Positions 25,942 to 36,800 of a stretch of 64,000 nt of DNA are shown here, in pieces. A model generated the notes under the pieces. That model did no database searches, had not been told where the DNA came from, and worked only from the letters and a program-made list of their open reading frames with translations. The position numbers and the translations under genes were made by a program. Positions within the stretch are counted from its first letter, which is position 1, and each line of letters opens with the position of its first letter. Source of the DNA: Thiotrichaceae bacterium (GTDB lineage Bacteria > Pseudomonadota > Gammaproteobacteria > Beggiatoales > Beggiatoaceae); contig JAABRD010000010.1 of NCBI GenBank assembly GCA_011391085.1, positions 1 through 64,000 of the forward strand, given 5' to 3'.

Positions 25942-27984
25942 ATGAACATAAAAAATCCGTTTTACGGTATTTCTAAACTCTCTCAAAAAATTTCACTCCG
26001 CACCCTCCTGGTGATACCCTCTGTGGTACTCATTTTTGTGGCTGTGTTATTAACGGGATACCTCTCGTTGCACAATGCCCAAAACGCGGTCAATGATGTC
26101 ACCAGCCAATTACGTGAAGAAATTACGGCCCGGATTCAACAACATCTCTATAATTATTTGGAAACTCCCCATCTGGTCAATCAAATCAACAGCGATGCGC
26201 TACATCTCAACTTGCTGAACATGTACGACGTAGCGGCACTCGAAAGCCATTTTTGGCATCAATTACAACTGTTTGAAGATGTCAGCGGTATTTATTTAGG
26301 TACGGAACAAGGCGGCATCCTAGCGGTTGCCCGTTATGATAAAGACCAAATCACCATTCAACTGACCGAAGGACTTACGAAGGGTAATTATTACACCTAT
26401 TCCAGTAATAAGCAAGGGCAACGCACTCATCTAGTCGAGGTTGCCCCCAATTATGACGCCACGAAACGTCCTTGGTACAAGGCTGCGATTCAAGCCGACA
26501 AACCTGTTTGGAGTGATATTTACACTTTCGTGTATCCTGCCGGAAGTTTAGGAATCACGGCCAATCAACCCTTTTATGATTACACCGGCAAACTCCAAGG
26601 CGTGTTAGCCGCGGATTTTATGCTTCTCAAAATCAGCGAATTTCTACACAGTTTAAAAATTGGTCGGTCTGGACAAACTTTCATTATCGAACGTTCTGGT
26701 CTCATGGTAGCTTCTTCTACCCTTGAACAACCCTTTCGCAGAGAACACGGCAGTCGCGAAGACGCCCGATTACATGCGACAGCAAGTAGTATTCCCCTCA
26801 TTCGTGCCAGTACCCAATACTTGCAAGAATACTTTGGCGACCTGTCTAAAATCAATAGTAATCAACAAATTAATTTCTCCATCGCGGGGGGGGAAAAACA
26901 ATTCCTACAAGTCACGCCATTACAAGACATTTACGGCCTCGACTGGTTAATTGTCGTAGTCGTTCCAGAAGCCGACTTTTTGGAAAAAGTCAATGCCAAT
27001 ACCCGAATCACCGTCCTCCTGATTATCATTGTGGCTGTCCTGGTCGCTTTACTTATCGGCATTTTCATCTCCCGCTGGGTCGTCGATCCGGTTCTGAGTC
27101 TCAATCATGCCGCTAAAGCCCTGGCCCAGGGGAAATGGAATCAACAAGTCCATTTGCAACGAGAAGACGAAATTGGGCAACTGGCTAACTCGTTTAATCA
27201 AATGTCTAAACAATTGCAAGAGTCCTTTACCGCTTTGCAACAAGCCTATACCGTGGCGGAATCGTCACGGCAAACCGCAGAAGCGGCGAGTCGGGCGAAA
27301 AGCACTTTTTTGGCTACCATGAGTCATGAACTGCGTACCCCGTTAAATGCCATTATTGGGTATAGCAACCTCATTGCCGAAGAGGTACTCGACATGGGAT
27401 ACCAAGAAGTGATTCCCTCGTTGGAAAATATTCAAAAATCTGGGCAACTCCTATTGGGCATGATTGGTGAAGTGTTGGACATCTCTAAAATTGAAGCCGA
27501 AAAAATGGAATTGGAATTGACCGAATTTGACATTGCCACCTTAATTAAGGAAGTGGCAACTTGGTCCCTGCCGCTGTTCACGGCGGGAAATCAGAATCAG
27601 TTGATTGTTCATTGTCCCTCAGAGATTGGTAAGTTAACCACGGACCTTATTAAAATCCAAAAAATTCTTCAAAACCTGCTGAGTAATGCCAATAAGTTCA
27701 CTCACCAGGGGACTGTCACACTCACCGTTAAACGTCTGAAACTGGACGTTTATTTTGAAATTGCTGACACCGGTATTGGGATTGCCCCCGAAAACTTAGC
27801 ACAAATTTTTAGACCGTTCTACCAAGTCGATAACACCACCACGCGCCGTTATGGAGGCACCGGGTTAGGGTTGACGATATGTGAACGGTTTTGCCAGATG
27901 ATCGGTGGAAAAGTGATGGTTCAAAGTGAGTTGGGGAAAGGGAGTGTGTTCACCGTCTGGTGCCCAGATAGAAAAGTGTGCTAA
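25942..27984 (+). CDS. Membrane sensor histidine kinase (dCache-HAMP-HisKA-HATPase)
   Basis: 680 residues. Membrane helix about 22-44, periplasmic dCache-type sensor about 50-345 (contains RPWYKAAIQADKPVWSDIY and GVLAADFML, typical of Cache domains binding small metabolites), second helix about 352-375, HAMP 376-430, coiled coil, HisKA with His462 in SHELRTPLNAIIGY, and HATPase with N-box (NLLSNANKFT), G1 (DTGIGI), F and G2 (GGTGLGL). There is no receiver domain and no response regulator gene next door, so its partner lies elsewhere. Confidence 0.93.
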   Translation: MNIKNPFYGISKLSQKISLRTLLVIPSVVLIFVAVLLTGYLSLHNAQNAVNDVTSQLREEITARIQQHLYNYLETPHLVNQINSDALHLNLLNMYDVAALESHFWHQLQLFEDVSGIYLGTEQGGILAVARYDKDQITIQLTEGLTKGNYYTYSSNKQGQRTHLVEVAPNYDATKRPWYKAAIQADKPVWSDIYTFVYPAGSLGITANQPFYDYTGKLQGVLAADFMLLKISEFLHSLKIGRSGQTFIIERSGLMVASSTLEQPFRREHGSREDARLHATASSIPLIRASTQYLQEYFGDLSKINSNQQINFSIAGGEKQFLQVTPLQDIYGLDWLIVVVVPEADFLEKVNANTRITVLLIIIVAVLVALLIGIFISRWVVDPVLSLNHAAKALAQGKWNQQVHLQREDEIGQLANSFNQMSKQLQESFTALQQAYTVAESSRQTAEAASRAKSTFLATMSHELRTPLNAIIGYSNLIAEEVLDMGYQEVIPSLENIQKSGQLLLGMIGEVLDISKIEAEKMELELTEFDIATLIKEVATWSLPLFTAGNQNQLIVHCPSEIGKLTTDLIKIQKILQNLLSNANKFTHQGTVTLTVKRLKLDVYFEIADTGIGIAPENLAQIFRPFYQVDNTTTRRYGGTGLGLTICERFCQMIGGKVMVQSELGKGSVFTVWCPDRKVC

Positions 27985-28007
27985 CACGGAAAATGAAAAA
28001 CATAAGG

Positions 28008-28082
28008 CCGGACTAGAGGCTTTAGCCGGTGGGTGGCTACTTAAATATCGGGGCAGACCCACCGGCTAAAGCCTCTAGTCCA
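28008..28082. repeat. P1 palindrome after the histidine kinase
   Basis: GGACTAGAGGCTTTAGCCGG and CCGGCTAAAGCCTCTAGTCC with inner GTGGGT/ACCCAC pairing. It begins 23 bp after the kinase stop and could act as a transcript 3' end. Confidence 0.85.
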
Positions 28083-28195
28083 CCTTTCGGTTCATTTTAG
28101 GGACCTTTATTCCTTAACTTAATGGCATTGCGGCTAAAGCCTCCACTCCAACGTTTCTTCTACTCCAACGTTTCCTCTGTCAGAACCTATTCGGC

Positions 28196-29893
28196 CTAAG
28201 ATAACACCTTACTCAACACTTCCGATGCCGTCATCACTCGATCCAACTCATGTCGAAAAGCGGTATATCGACTATATTGAACCTCCCGATAATGAACAAT
28301 CAACGACTGTCCATATTCCAGTTGACCTGCCAGAATAAAATATTCCACCAAAGCCCCCAACACTTCCGCGGCCCGGTGATACGCTTTGCGAAACTTGTTG
28401 TTCACAATATGTTCAACACGTCCTCTGCCAATTTGTTCAGCCCATTGAACCCATTGAGGAGGTTGCCAATCCGACCGATTTTGACTCTGTAAGCCGGTTA
28501 AGACTTGGTCTATCATTCTATCCCCCGTGGCAAGCATCTTCTCTTCCCGTGTGTGAGAAGTCACGGTGTTCTTCTCTACATAATATTCAAGCAAATGATA
28601 AATATGAGAAGGCGGTGGAGTGTTAGGAGGCAACATAGCGGTGAGGAGACCGGCAAACACGACTCCAGCAGAACTGTAAGACCATCCATAACTTTTTTCA
28701 TCTTTGGCCACTGCAAAAGCCCGATCTAGTTCGCCTGCGATGAGGCAAACTTTGGCATATAAGCCAGTTAAGCGACTCTTATTGGCTAAGAACTGTAACG
28801 CTATCTTGATTTCCTCTGATTTTTTACCTTGTTTCGCGGCTTCATTTAACCAGTTTAACAAGGACACTTCGCCAGGCAGTGACAAACATTTTTCCCGTTT
28901 GCCTTTCAGGAGGAGTGCAGTGTCCTCCTGTTTTTCAGCGGCCAATATGAGGGCATCTGCTACCTTGGCACGGGGTTCCCCATAAGACAAGGCATACAAG
29001 GCTTCTTGAGTGATGGTAGCCAGTTCTGGCCAATTGGCCTGGGCTATCAATTTTTCTATCCAAAAGAGGTAGCCATAAGGTTGACGGTCTTTCCAATCCC
29101 GGGCCAAGGTCGCAACCGCGTTCAAACCTTGACTCAAGTAATTCGCTTCCAAACGTAAAAGGGCCGCCCGATCGGTGTGCAAACTGGTTAACGCTTCTTG
29201 CCAGGCAGTTAAGAATAGGTCAAATTCAGATAATTGACCTGGCCTGGCATCAATGAGGTCTTGCACGCTGGGATATTTTCCATCCAACAGATGGTGCGGG
29301 GTTGGACTGGGTGATTTCTCCGGTGCCAAGACCTTTAGCAATTCTGGGACGCGCCGTTCCAGCGGAAGAGTTTCGTAGAGACACCGGCCATATCTGGCCC
29401 GTAGTTCACGGAGATCGAAGTGAATTGGGGCATAGTCCAGAGAGAATTTAAACAATTCTTCAAATCCTTCGGTGGCCGCCGGCAGTTGGTTAGCGAGAAA
29501 CAGCGTATTTACCTGTGAAAGGAATTGTTCCAGCCGTTGTTTTTGTTCTTCAGAAAAATAGTCAGGGCCTTCTTCTGAAGACTCGTCCCATTCCTCGTTG
29601 TCGTCATAGTATGTACCCTCTTCAATGGCTACCATTCGCGCTTCCACTTCTTCTCGCAGAGTCTGGATGTCTGCAATCAACTTATTGCTGTCATCTTGAG
29701 AAGGAGGAGTGAGTTTGGCTTTTAGGGGTTCCGCTTGGAACAACTTATTTAAAAATGGCTGGCGTTCCTCTTGGGGAAGAGTTTGCGCAAGACTCAGAAG
29801 GATGTCCAGGAGTTGTTCGCGTGTTAGGCAAGCGCAGTGTTTTTCAATCGTTTCTAGGAATGGTTTGAGGGCTAGTTTGTCTTGAGGAGTCAT
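28196..29893 (-). CDS. Hypothetical large soluble protein
   Basis: 565 residues from the ATG at 29893 (MTPQDKLALKPFLETIEKHC). A longer reading to 30031 runs through a P1 repeat and is rejected. No signal peptide, membrane helix or nucleotide-binding motif. An acidic stretch lies at about residues 95-115 (DDNEEWDESSEEGPD). The rest is Leu/Ala-rich alpha-helical, with repeat-like helical pairs (LARDWKDRQPYGYLFWIEKL and following) suggestive of a solenoid. Family not recognised. It follows the deaminase gene on the same strand with the P1 element between them, and no clear ribosome site is present. Confidence 0.75.
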   Translation of the reverse strand: MTPQDKLALKPFLETIEKHCACLTREQLLDILLSLAQTLPQEERQPFLNKLFQAEPLKAKLTPPSQDDSNKLIADIQTLREEVEARMVAIEEGTYYDDNEEWDESSEEGPDYFSEEQKQRLEQFLSQVNTLFLANQLPAATEGFEELFKFSLDYAPIHFDLRELRARYGRCLYETLPLERRVPELLKVLAPEKSPSPTPHHLLDGKYPSVQDLIDARPGQLSEFDLFLTAWQEALTSLHTDRAALLRLEANYLSQGLNAVATLARDWKDRQPYGYLFWIEKLIAQANWPELATITQEALYALSYGEPRAKVADALILAAEKQEDTALLLKGKREKCLSLPGEVSLLNWLNEAAKQGKKSEEIKIALQFLANKSRLTGLYAKVCLIAGELDRAFAVAKDEKSYGWSYSSAGVVFAGLLTAMLPPNTPPPSHIYHLLEYYVEKNTVTSHTREEKMLATGDRMIDQVLTGLQSQNRSDWQPPQWVQWAEQIGRGRVEHIVNNKFRKAYHRAAEVLGALVEYFILAGQLEYGQSLIVHYREVQYSRYTAFRHELDRVMTASEVLSKVLS

Positions 29894-29940
29894 AGGTGTA
29901 GTGGATAGCGGTTTTAGTGGATAGTGATTTCTTTTAAAGT

Positions 29941-30002
29941 ACCGGACTAGAGGCTTCAGCCGGTGGCGGGGGCACGTTCCCCGGCTTCCGCCTCTAGTCC
30001 AC
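29941..30002. repeat. P1 palindrome supplying the deaminase stop codon
   Basis: CCGGACTAGAGGCTTCAGCC ... GCCTCTAGTCCACC. On the minus strand the CTAG of the element gives the TAG stop of the gene ending at 29994. Confidence 0.85.
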
Positions 30003-31343
30003 CTTCGATGTTTTATTTCTCCATTTTTCATTTTCCATTATCTTCTCGCGCCACCTTTGCGTTCTGGTCAAAAGTTCAGGAATATCTAAGGTAGTGAGAC
30101 GACGTGTTTTTAACAACTGTTTTCCTGCCACCCATACGTCTGTCACTTTCTCGCGTCCCACTGCATAAACCAATGTTGACAGCGGGTTATACAGGGGTTG
30201 AGTATCAATATCGTAAAGGTCAATGGCAGTGATGTCAGCCGCTTTGCCGGGGACTAGGGAACCGGTGAGATGACTGATGCCTAACGCCTTCGCCCCATTC
30301 AAGGTGGCCATTCGCAACGCTTGTGCGGCTGGTAGGCAACGGGCATCTTGGTTTAATCCTTTGGCCAGTAGGGCCGCAGTGTGCATTTCTCCTAACATAT
30401 CTAAATCGTCATTGCTGGCCGCCCCGTCAGTACCCAAGGCGACGTTCACGCCAGCTTTAAGTAGTTGATGAACCGGACAGAAGCCGCTGGCCAATTTTAA
30501 ATTAGATTCCGGGCAATGTACCACATTCACTTCGGTGTTGGCTAACAGTTGAATTTCTGCTTCGGTCAACTGAGTGGTATGTATAGCAATCAAACTGGAG
30601 GAGAGTAATTTCAATCGCTGTAATCGTTCCAAAGGACGTTCTCCATATTTTTCCAAGGACTCGCGGATTTCTAGGGCCGTCTCATGGACGTGAATATGAA
30701 TGGGCACATCTAATTTCTCGGCCAATGTTTTAGCGGCAGTCAGGGAAGTATCTGACACTGTATAAGGTGCATGTGGGGCAATGGCAGTACGTACCAACGG
30801 GTGGCCTCGATAGTGGTCATAAACGTCTCTAGCTTTCCTCAAATAATCTTCGGCATCGTTCCCCCAGGAAGTAGGAAAATCAATGAGAATCAGTCCCACC
30901 ATGGCCCGCATTCCGACTTTGCTAATCACTTCACATTCCACGTCAGGAAAGAAGTACATGTCACTAAAACAGGTGACGCCACCGCGTAACATTTCCGCCA
31001 TCGCCAATTGGGTGCCGTCGCTAACAAATTCAGGACTGACACACGCTTGTTCAGCAGGCCAAATGTGTTGCATTAGCCATTCTTGCAAGGGCATATCATC
31101 AGCCAATCCACGCAGTAAATTCATGGCCGCGTGGGTATGCGCGTTGATAAGTCCTGGAATGAGTAAATGGTTAGGCAAATAATGAGTATCGCCACTGGTG
31201 AACTGCCGGTTTGCCTCCTCACTGGATAAAATCGCGAGGATATTTCCATCTTGAATGGCTACGGCATGATGTTCATAAATCACGTTGTCAGGTTCGACGG
31301 GAATGATCCAGCCGGCATGAATGAGGGTGTCAATGGGTTGCAT
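29994..31343 (-). CDS. mtaD: 5-methylthioadenosine / S-adenosylhomocysteine deaminase
   Basis: 449 residues; amidohydrolase (TRZ/ATZ) fold. Zn ligands His69 and His71 (INAHTHAAMNLLRG), HIHVHET, and Asp in GTDGAASNDDLDM. Deaminates MTA or SAH to the inosyl product. The last residues (MENEKWRNKTSKVD) are not family-like and read into a P1 repeat, whose TAG ends the gene, so the original 3' end has probably been replaced. Typical neighbour ubiG is absent. Confidence 0.88.
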   Translation of the reverse strand: MQPIDTLIHAGWIIPVEPDNVIYEHHAVAIQDGNILAILSSEEANRQFTSGDTHYLPNHLLIPGLINAHTHAAMNLLRGLADDMPLQEWLMQHIWPAEQACVSPEFVSDGTQLAMAEMLRGGVTCFSDMYFFPDVECEVISKVGMRAMVGLILIDFPTSWGNDAEDYLRKARDVYDHYRGHPLVRTAIAPHAPYTVSDTSLTAAKTLAEKLDVPIHIHVHETALEIRESLEKYGERPLERLQRLKLLSSSLIAIHTTQLTEAEIQLLANTEVNVVHCPESNLKLASGFCPVHQLLKAGVNVALGTDGAASNDDLDMLGEMHTAALLAKGLNQDARCLPAAQALRMATLNGAKALGISHLTGSLVPGKAADITAIDLYDIDTQPLYNPLSTLVYAVGREKVTDVWVAGKQLLKTRRLTTLDIPELLTRTQRWREKIMENEKWRNKTSKVD

Positions 31344-31408
31344 ATTAAGTTAAAATGTCAAAGCTAGGTTATAACCAGAAATCCAAAGCGTAGCTTTGAT
31401 AAAGTGAT

Positions 31409-31576
31409 GAGAAACTAAGTTTCTTAAATAGGACTTACACAGTCACCCCACCCCAACCCTCCCCCCACGCGGGGTGGGAGTCATTCCCCCCGCGTGCGGG
31501 GGGGCTAGGGGGGGTATCAACTCAACAAGTTACAAATACAGTTGCGTAAGTCCTGTTAAAGAAACTTAGTTTCTGA
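31409..31576. mobile_element. AGGACTTAC/GTAAGTCCT element inserted into a GAAACTAAGTTTCTT palindrome
   Basis: GAGAAACTAAGTTTCTTAAA (31409-31428) and TTAAAGAAACTTAGTTTC (31556-31573) are the two arms of the dispersed palindrome. Between them, 31430-31554, is an element with AGGACTTAC and GTAAGTCCT ends and a CCCCACCCCAACCCT interior as at 539-707. This is a nested insertion that orders the two families in time. Confidence 0.75.
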
Positions 31577-31585
31577 TTCATGGTC

Positions 31586-32059
31586 CTATCTGGATTCTTT
31601 AAGAAACAGTTGATGAAAACACAGTTTTACTTTATCCAGACTCTCCATCAAATAATCATGTTCTATTTGGGTCAGGGGACCGCCCAAATTGTGTATGTGG
31701 TCTCTCACCATTTCCAAATAGATGGTGGTACCTATTTTAAATTGTTTCCTGGCCACATCGGTTTTGCCCAGGGCCAAATAGAGGAGTCCTATTTCCATCA
31801 GTACATTGGCACTCTCTTCCACTTTGCCCGTTTGTTTATAACTTTTAAACGCTTTTTGATATAAATTCAAGGCGCGTTGAAAGTCAACTTTTTCATATTT
31901 GCCGGCGGTGGAAAAATACGCAGCCGCTTGTTCTTTATCCGTGGACAGGAGGAGGTCTGCGTGACTTTCAAAATATATCGACGCCTGTTGATAATTTCCC
32001 GTGGTTAGGGCTTGATCGGCTAACTTGAGTAAGTTTTCTGAAATAGGAGGGGTTGGCAT
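31586..32059 (-). CDS. Small TPR protein
   Basis: 157 residues, all helical, with about three TPR-type helix pairs (LLKLADQALTTGNYQQASIY; AAAYFSTAGKYEKVDFQRAL; VLMEIGLLYLALGKTDVARK). Cytoplasmic, probably a protein-interaction module. It starts 47 bp after the AbiEii gene on the same strand and may be co-transcribed with it; a link to the toxin-antitoxin pair is not known. Confidence 0.75.
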   Translation of the reverse strand: MPTPPISENLLKLADQALTTGNYQQASIYFESHADLLLSTDKEQAAAYFSTAGKYEKVDFQRALNLYQKAFKSYKQTGKVEESANVLMEIGLLYLALGKTDVARKQFKIGTTIYLEMVRDHIHNLGGPLTQIEHDYLMESLDKVKLCFHQLFLKESR

Positions 32060-32106
32060 AAGATAATGTTTGGCAAAGCACAGTGAAGGACTTCTAAACG
32101 TTCACC

Positions 32107-32958
32107 TTACCATTGTTTTGACAGTTTAGAAAGTTCCCCCAGGAAAAAATCTACACTCCATTTTGATAACATTTCCTTTTCGGAACTTCTGAGAAATGGT
32201 GAAACATCACGTTTGGCTATTTGCCAGTCAACACTTTGAATTTTCATCGAAAGTTGGTTAATATACCACGCAGGGGTCACTTGAATGGTTTGGTTGGCCC
32301 AGGGTCCCTGTTGATGTAGCGCATTCGCCAAAAAATCGAAATTGGGTAACACTTCCCGGTTGACATACCAAAGGAAGTCATACCAATCTCGTCCTTTCAG
32401 ATAGGTTCTACACAAAAGCGCATGGCTTTTACTGGCAAAGTTACTAGAGAGGTCTTGTATCTCAATAGGAAAATCCACGGGAAAGTCTAAACATTTAACT
32501 TCCGTTTGACAACCTGCTGGTGGATTAATATCGATCTCTAACTTGATGGTGATTTTTTGATTAGGAGAATGTTGAAATGACAATTCCAAAAATTTACCGA
32601 TGGAATTGTCTTTGAGAAACATTTTTTGCACAGTCACCCCCACTTTGCTTTTGTCCTTAATTTCAGGATAAATACCATATTGCTTACAGACCTCTGCAAT
32701 GGCTTTCTGATAAGGTTGCCAGGTAAAATCAGGATTGACCTGTTTTAGCATAAAATCTAAATCTTCTGAAAAACGTGGTAAGTGATAGACGATACGCAGG
32801 CAAGAACCGCCGTGAAAAACGGCTTTGGCAAAGAAATCGGTATGGGACAGGCCCTGCAAAATAATTTCCTGCAAAATCTCTTTCAAAGCGTCTTCCTCTT
32901 CATCAGCGTTTTGCACGGCATATTTTTTAAATCGGTCTTTGATAATGTTAGGTATCAT
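32107..32958 (-). CDS. abiEii: AbiEii/AbiGii-type nucleotidyltransferase toxin
   Basis: 283 residues. The nucleotidyltransferase motif reads FHGGSCLRIVYHLPRFSEDL followed by DF: GGS plus the metal-binding DLD, as in the AbiEii/MenT toxins. Later motifs KLEIDINPP and the LKGRDWYDFLWY segment are also typical. It starts 9 bp after the antitoxin-like gene with AGAGAAGAG upstream. In the type IV system the enzyme transfers nucleotides to a tRNA acceptor end and arrests growth. Confidence 0.88.
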   Translation of the reverse strand: MIPNIIKDRFKKYAVQNADEEEDALKEILQEIILQGLSHTDFFAKAVFHGGSCLRIVYHLPRFSEDLDFMLKQVNPDFTWQPYQKAIAEVCKQYGIYPEIKDKSKVGVTVQKMFLKDNSIGKFLELSFQHSPNQKITIKLEIDINPPAGCQTEVKCLDFPVDFPIEIQDLSSNFASKSHALLCRTYLKGRDWYDFLWYVNREVLPNFDFLANALHQQGPWANQTIQVTPAWYINQLSMKIQSVDWQIAKRDVSPFLRSSEKEMLSKWSVDFFLGELSKLSKQW

Positions 32959-32967
32959 AACTCTTCT

Positions 32968-33639
32968 CTACCGTTTGGAAGACATAGTTGTAGCAAATAA
33001 TTCTCGTTGAATTTCATTCAGGAAAGAGAGAACTCGCCGGGCGCGAAATACGGACCTCACTTGCTGAAAATCCGCCAACGTCAAGGTTCTGAGATTCTCT
33101 TCTTCAATGCGCAAGCCATCCAATAACCAGTCGATGCTGGTCCATTCAATTTTTCTATCATACACATAATCGGCCAGTGCCCTCAAGGGGGTTGCCATCA
33201 AAAAAGGTTGCCCTTGATACTCCTCACGAGTGACACCGCTTAAAAATTCCGCTTCCTTGACAGGTAAATGCACATATTCAAATTCAAAGTCACCCAAGGG
33301 AGTTTCAAAATGCCGAGATCGCCCTTTTGAAATGACACTGAGGACTTGGACCACTCGTTCTGGAATCCAACCATGATATGATAGGGCACTTTCAAAGGAA
33401 ATGTAACTATTTGGCACCATCTGACCTGCTACCACAAATTTGCTAACTTTAATGGTGCGATATTTTGGGGCCACCATGTAGGCACCGTGTTGTAACCGCA
33501 TCAAATATCCTTTGGCCCAGGCCCGATAGACCAGTCTATAATATCTGGTAGGACTCCCATCAGACAGACGGACTAAATCTCTCGCGTGGAAAATTCGTTG
33601 ATGAACTCCAGCGTTTTGTAAAATGTCGATAATTAACAT
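32968..33639 (-). CDS. abiEi: AbiEi-type antitoxin / transcriptional repressor
   Basis: 223 residues: N-terminal winged-helix (residues about 10-60, VRLSDGSPTRYYRLVYRAWA) and a C-terminal AbiEi domain (GQPFLMATPLRALADYVYD). First gene of the bicistronic AbiE operon. Known members repress their own promoter by binding inverted repeats; I could not pick out an operator in the 214 bp between this gene and the divergent channel gene. Confidence 0.88.
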   Translation of the reverse strand: MLIIDILQNAGVHQRIFHARDLVRLSDGSPTRYYRLVYRAWAKGYLMRLQHGAYMVAPKYRTIKVSKFVVAGQMVPNSYISFESALSYHGWIPERVVQVLSVISKGRSRHFETPLGDFEFEYVHLPVKEAEFLSGVTREEYQGQPFLMATPLRALADYVYDRKIEWTSIDWLLDGLRIEEENLRTLTLADFQQVRSVFRARRVLSFLNEIQRELFATTMSSKR

Positions 33640-33853
33640 TTAGAATTTCTGTAAAATTTTCAAAAAATCAGTCAATCAGTTTTAAAGCAAGACTATCATT
33701 TGCAAAAAGTTCCCCATTTTAAGATAAAATAATAAAGCAGTCAATTGCCATACGATTATTTATTATTTCACTCTTCATTCTTCATTATTGATTGGCACTA
33801 TAATTGCTGAATCCTTTGCCTAAGTCATCAATTATCACATTGGCAAAAACCCC

Positions 33854-36800
33854 ATGCGACCCAAAATTTTAATATTCATACTCCTCATCACTTCTGTTGC
33901 GGCCTTTTGGGCAAGTAAGCAAAATTACCTTCAAGAAGAAAAAGAACCCATCCATATTGCTTTTGTAGGCCCCATGTCCGGCGATGGGGCGATGGCGGGC
34001 AAATTAATGACCCAGGCAATTCAATTGCACTTAGATTCAGTGAACAATCAAGGCGGCATCAATGGTCAAAAAATCGTCATGGATATTCTTGATGACCGCA
34101 ATAATACTCTCGATGCGAAAAATAAAGCCTTGGATATTGTCGAAAATAATCAGGCCGTGGCCGTGATTGGTCATTGGTACAGTTCAACCTCAATAGCCGC
34201 AGGAAAAATTTATAAGCAATACGGCATTCCTGCCATTACCCCTGGTTCAACCAACATCAATGTCACCAAAGACAATCCTTGGTATTTCAGAAACATTTTC
34301 AATGCCAGTGCGTCGGGTCAATTTTTGGCAAATTATGTCAAAAAAGTGTTGCAACAAAACACGGTGAGTATTATCCATGAGAATGAGGCTTATGGTGCCT
34401 ATCTCGCCCAAGTGTTTGCGGAATCTTCCCTCAAACAGGGAATGGAAGTCAAATATCAGTGGGCATTTGATAACCAGGATAAGCACTTGGACCGCACCTT
34501 TGAACGGATTATCCAACAACTCAAAACCAAAGACGATGCGGGGGTGGTATTTTTGGCCGTACAAGCCAGTGAAGGCATTAAACTCGTCAAGTTAATTAAA
34601 GAAATTGGGATTCCCAACACTCTCATCAGCGAAACCAGTTTTTCGGAACAAACCTTCATGCACGGTTTTGATGAATTTCCTAGAGAACTGGCCAACCCTG
34701 GCTATTACACCAACGACATTTATGTTGCCACGCCTCTCATCTTTGACACGGCCAATGAACGGGCCCAACAATTTCGCGAAGACTATCAAACCAAATATCA
34801 AGAAGAACCTGATTGGTCAGCCGCGTATGCTTATGACACCGCCATGTTGGTGGTGGAAGCGATTCGCAGAACCGGTGTGCAAGGGGCGCCAACTTCTATT
34901 CAAGAAGATCGGAAACAGATTCGAGATTATCTGGCCTCTCTTTCCAGTTTAGATGATGCTATCCTGGGGGTGACAGGATTGAACTATTTTGATGCGCACC
35001 GAGATGCGCAGAAGCCCATTTCCATTGGCGTGTATAAACACAAAAATATCATCTCCGCCTTGACTCAACTCCAGTTCATTAATAACACCAGTGCCGTTTT
35101 AGACCTGGAAACGGGGTTACAAAAAGAACAAGTGTTGGTCATTGATGACAAATATATGTATAAGACCAATGTCGTCTATGCCGGCGTGAAAGTCAATGAA
35201 ATCACCGAACTGGATTTGGATAAACTCACCTACTTGTTAGATTTTGACCTCTGGTTTCGTTTCCAGGGCGCCATCAATGAAGCTGAAGACATTGAATTTC
35301 TCAATGCCGCAGAACCAATTGTCTTGGGAAAACCGGTTATCAATGAAGTCCTGGATAAAATTACCTATCGAGTGTATAACATCAAGGGACGTTTTAAGGC
35401 AGATTTTTTGCCCAATTATCACTCCTTCAAGCAACATATTTTAGGCATCAGTTTTCGGCACCGGCACCTGAATCGCAACAATCTGATTTATGTCACCGAT
35501 TTTTTGGGCATGGGCTTGACCAAAGGTCGTTCTTTCGTTGAAAAACTCAAAAATAACAAAGTGCTGAGTCCTGTTTATAACTGGAATATCAGTCAAGCCT
35601 GGGTGTTTCAAGACATCGAAAAAGAAGACTCCCTGGGCAACCCCAAATATCTCAACGTCCATGACGGCATCGTTGAATATTCGCGATTCAATACCGGCAT
35701 TCTCATCAAGAAAGACGAGATCTCGCTTTTGAATATGGTATCAGTGTCGCTGATGGAAAAGTTACTGATATTAAGCGGGGCTATCATTATCTTCTTGACC
35801 ATTCTAATTAGGCGCCAACAATTTCACCATGCCACGCGCTTCCTCTGGATGTTGCGCGTCCTGTTTGCCTTCCTGATGCTATTTGCGACGGAGGCGGTTC
35901 TGATTGAATGGTTGGCAGAAAAAACCAGTACCGGGGTTCTGGAATCTCTCATCAAACTGTTTAACGCCCTTTGGTGGTTTATCCTCGCCACCCTGATTAA
36001 TCGTGCCGCAGAAAGTTTTATCTGGACCCCGTTGGAAGAGAAAACCGGGCGCCAAATTCCTAATATTGTGCGACGCTTTGCCTCCTTTTTAGTCTATCTA
36101 CTGGCCTTCTTTGCCATTGTGGCCTTTGTCTATGAACGCGCCCTCACCAGCCTCTTGGCGACCTCTGGTGTGATTGCCATGATTATCGGTTTAGCCATTC
36201 AAATCAATATCTCCAACATCTTTTCAGGTATCGCGCTTAACATTGAACGACCTTTGCGAGTGGGCGACTGGGTGAAAATTGGTGACTTCGATGAAGGTCA
36301 AGTACTGGATATTAACTGGCGGGCGACGCGACTGGGGCTCCGGGATGGTTCCACTTTTACCATCCCCAACAGCGTCGCCTCTGAAAAAGTCATTCGCAAT
36401 TACTCTTACCCAGGTGAACATTACTGGCTGTGGCCAACGGTTTATATCGATTCCACTCATCCGCCGGAACGAGTTGAAAAGATTCTCCTCGATGCCGTGT
36501 TATCGGTTAAAGGCATTCTCAAAGACCCCAAACCGATGGTTATCTTTGAAGGCATCAACGAATGGGCCGCCGCCTATTGGGTCGTCGTCTGTGCCGATGG
36601 CTATGAAAACAAACCATATATTTTGCAAGAAGTCTGGAAACGAATTTGGATTCACCTCAACCGCGCTGGTATCAATCCGGCGGTTCAACAGCATAAGATA
36701 CACATGTTTCGTGGTGTCAAAGAACGCGGAGAGGAGGCCACGAACCGCTTGACGTTGTTGCAAGAGATTGACATTTTCCAACCGTTTTCCGAAAAAGCTA

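Noticed and set aside
29894-30031. N-terminal extension of the hypothetical gene at 28196
   Set aside because: It reads through a P1 palindrome and overlaps the mtaD 3' end.
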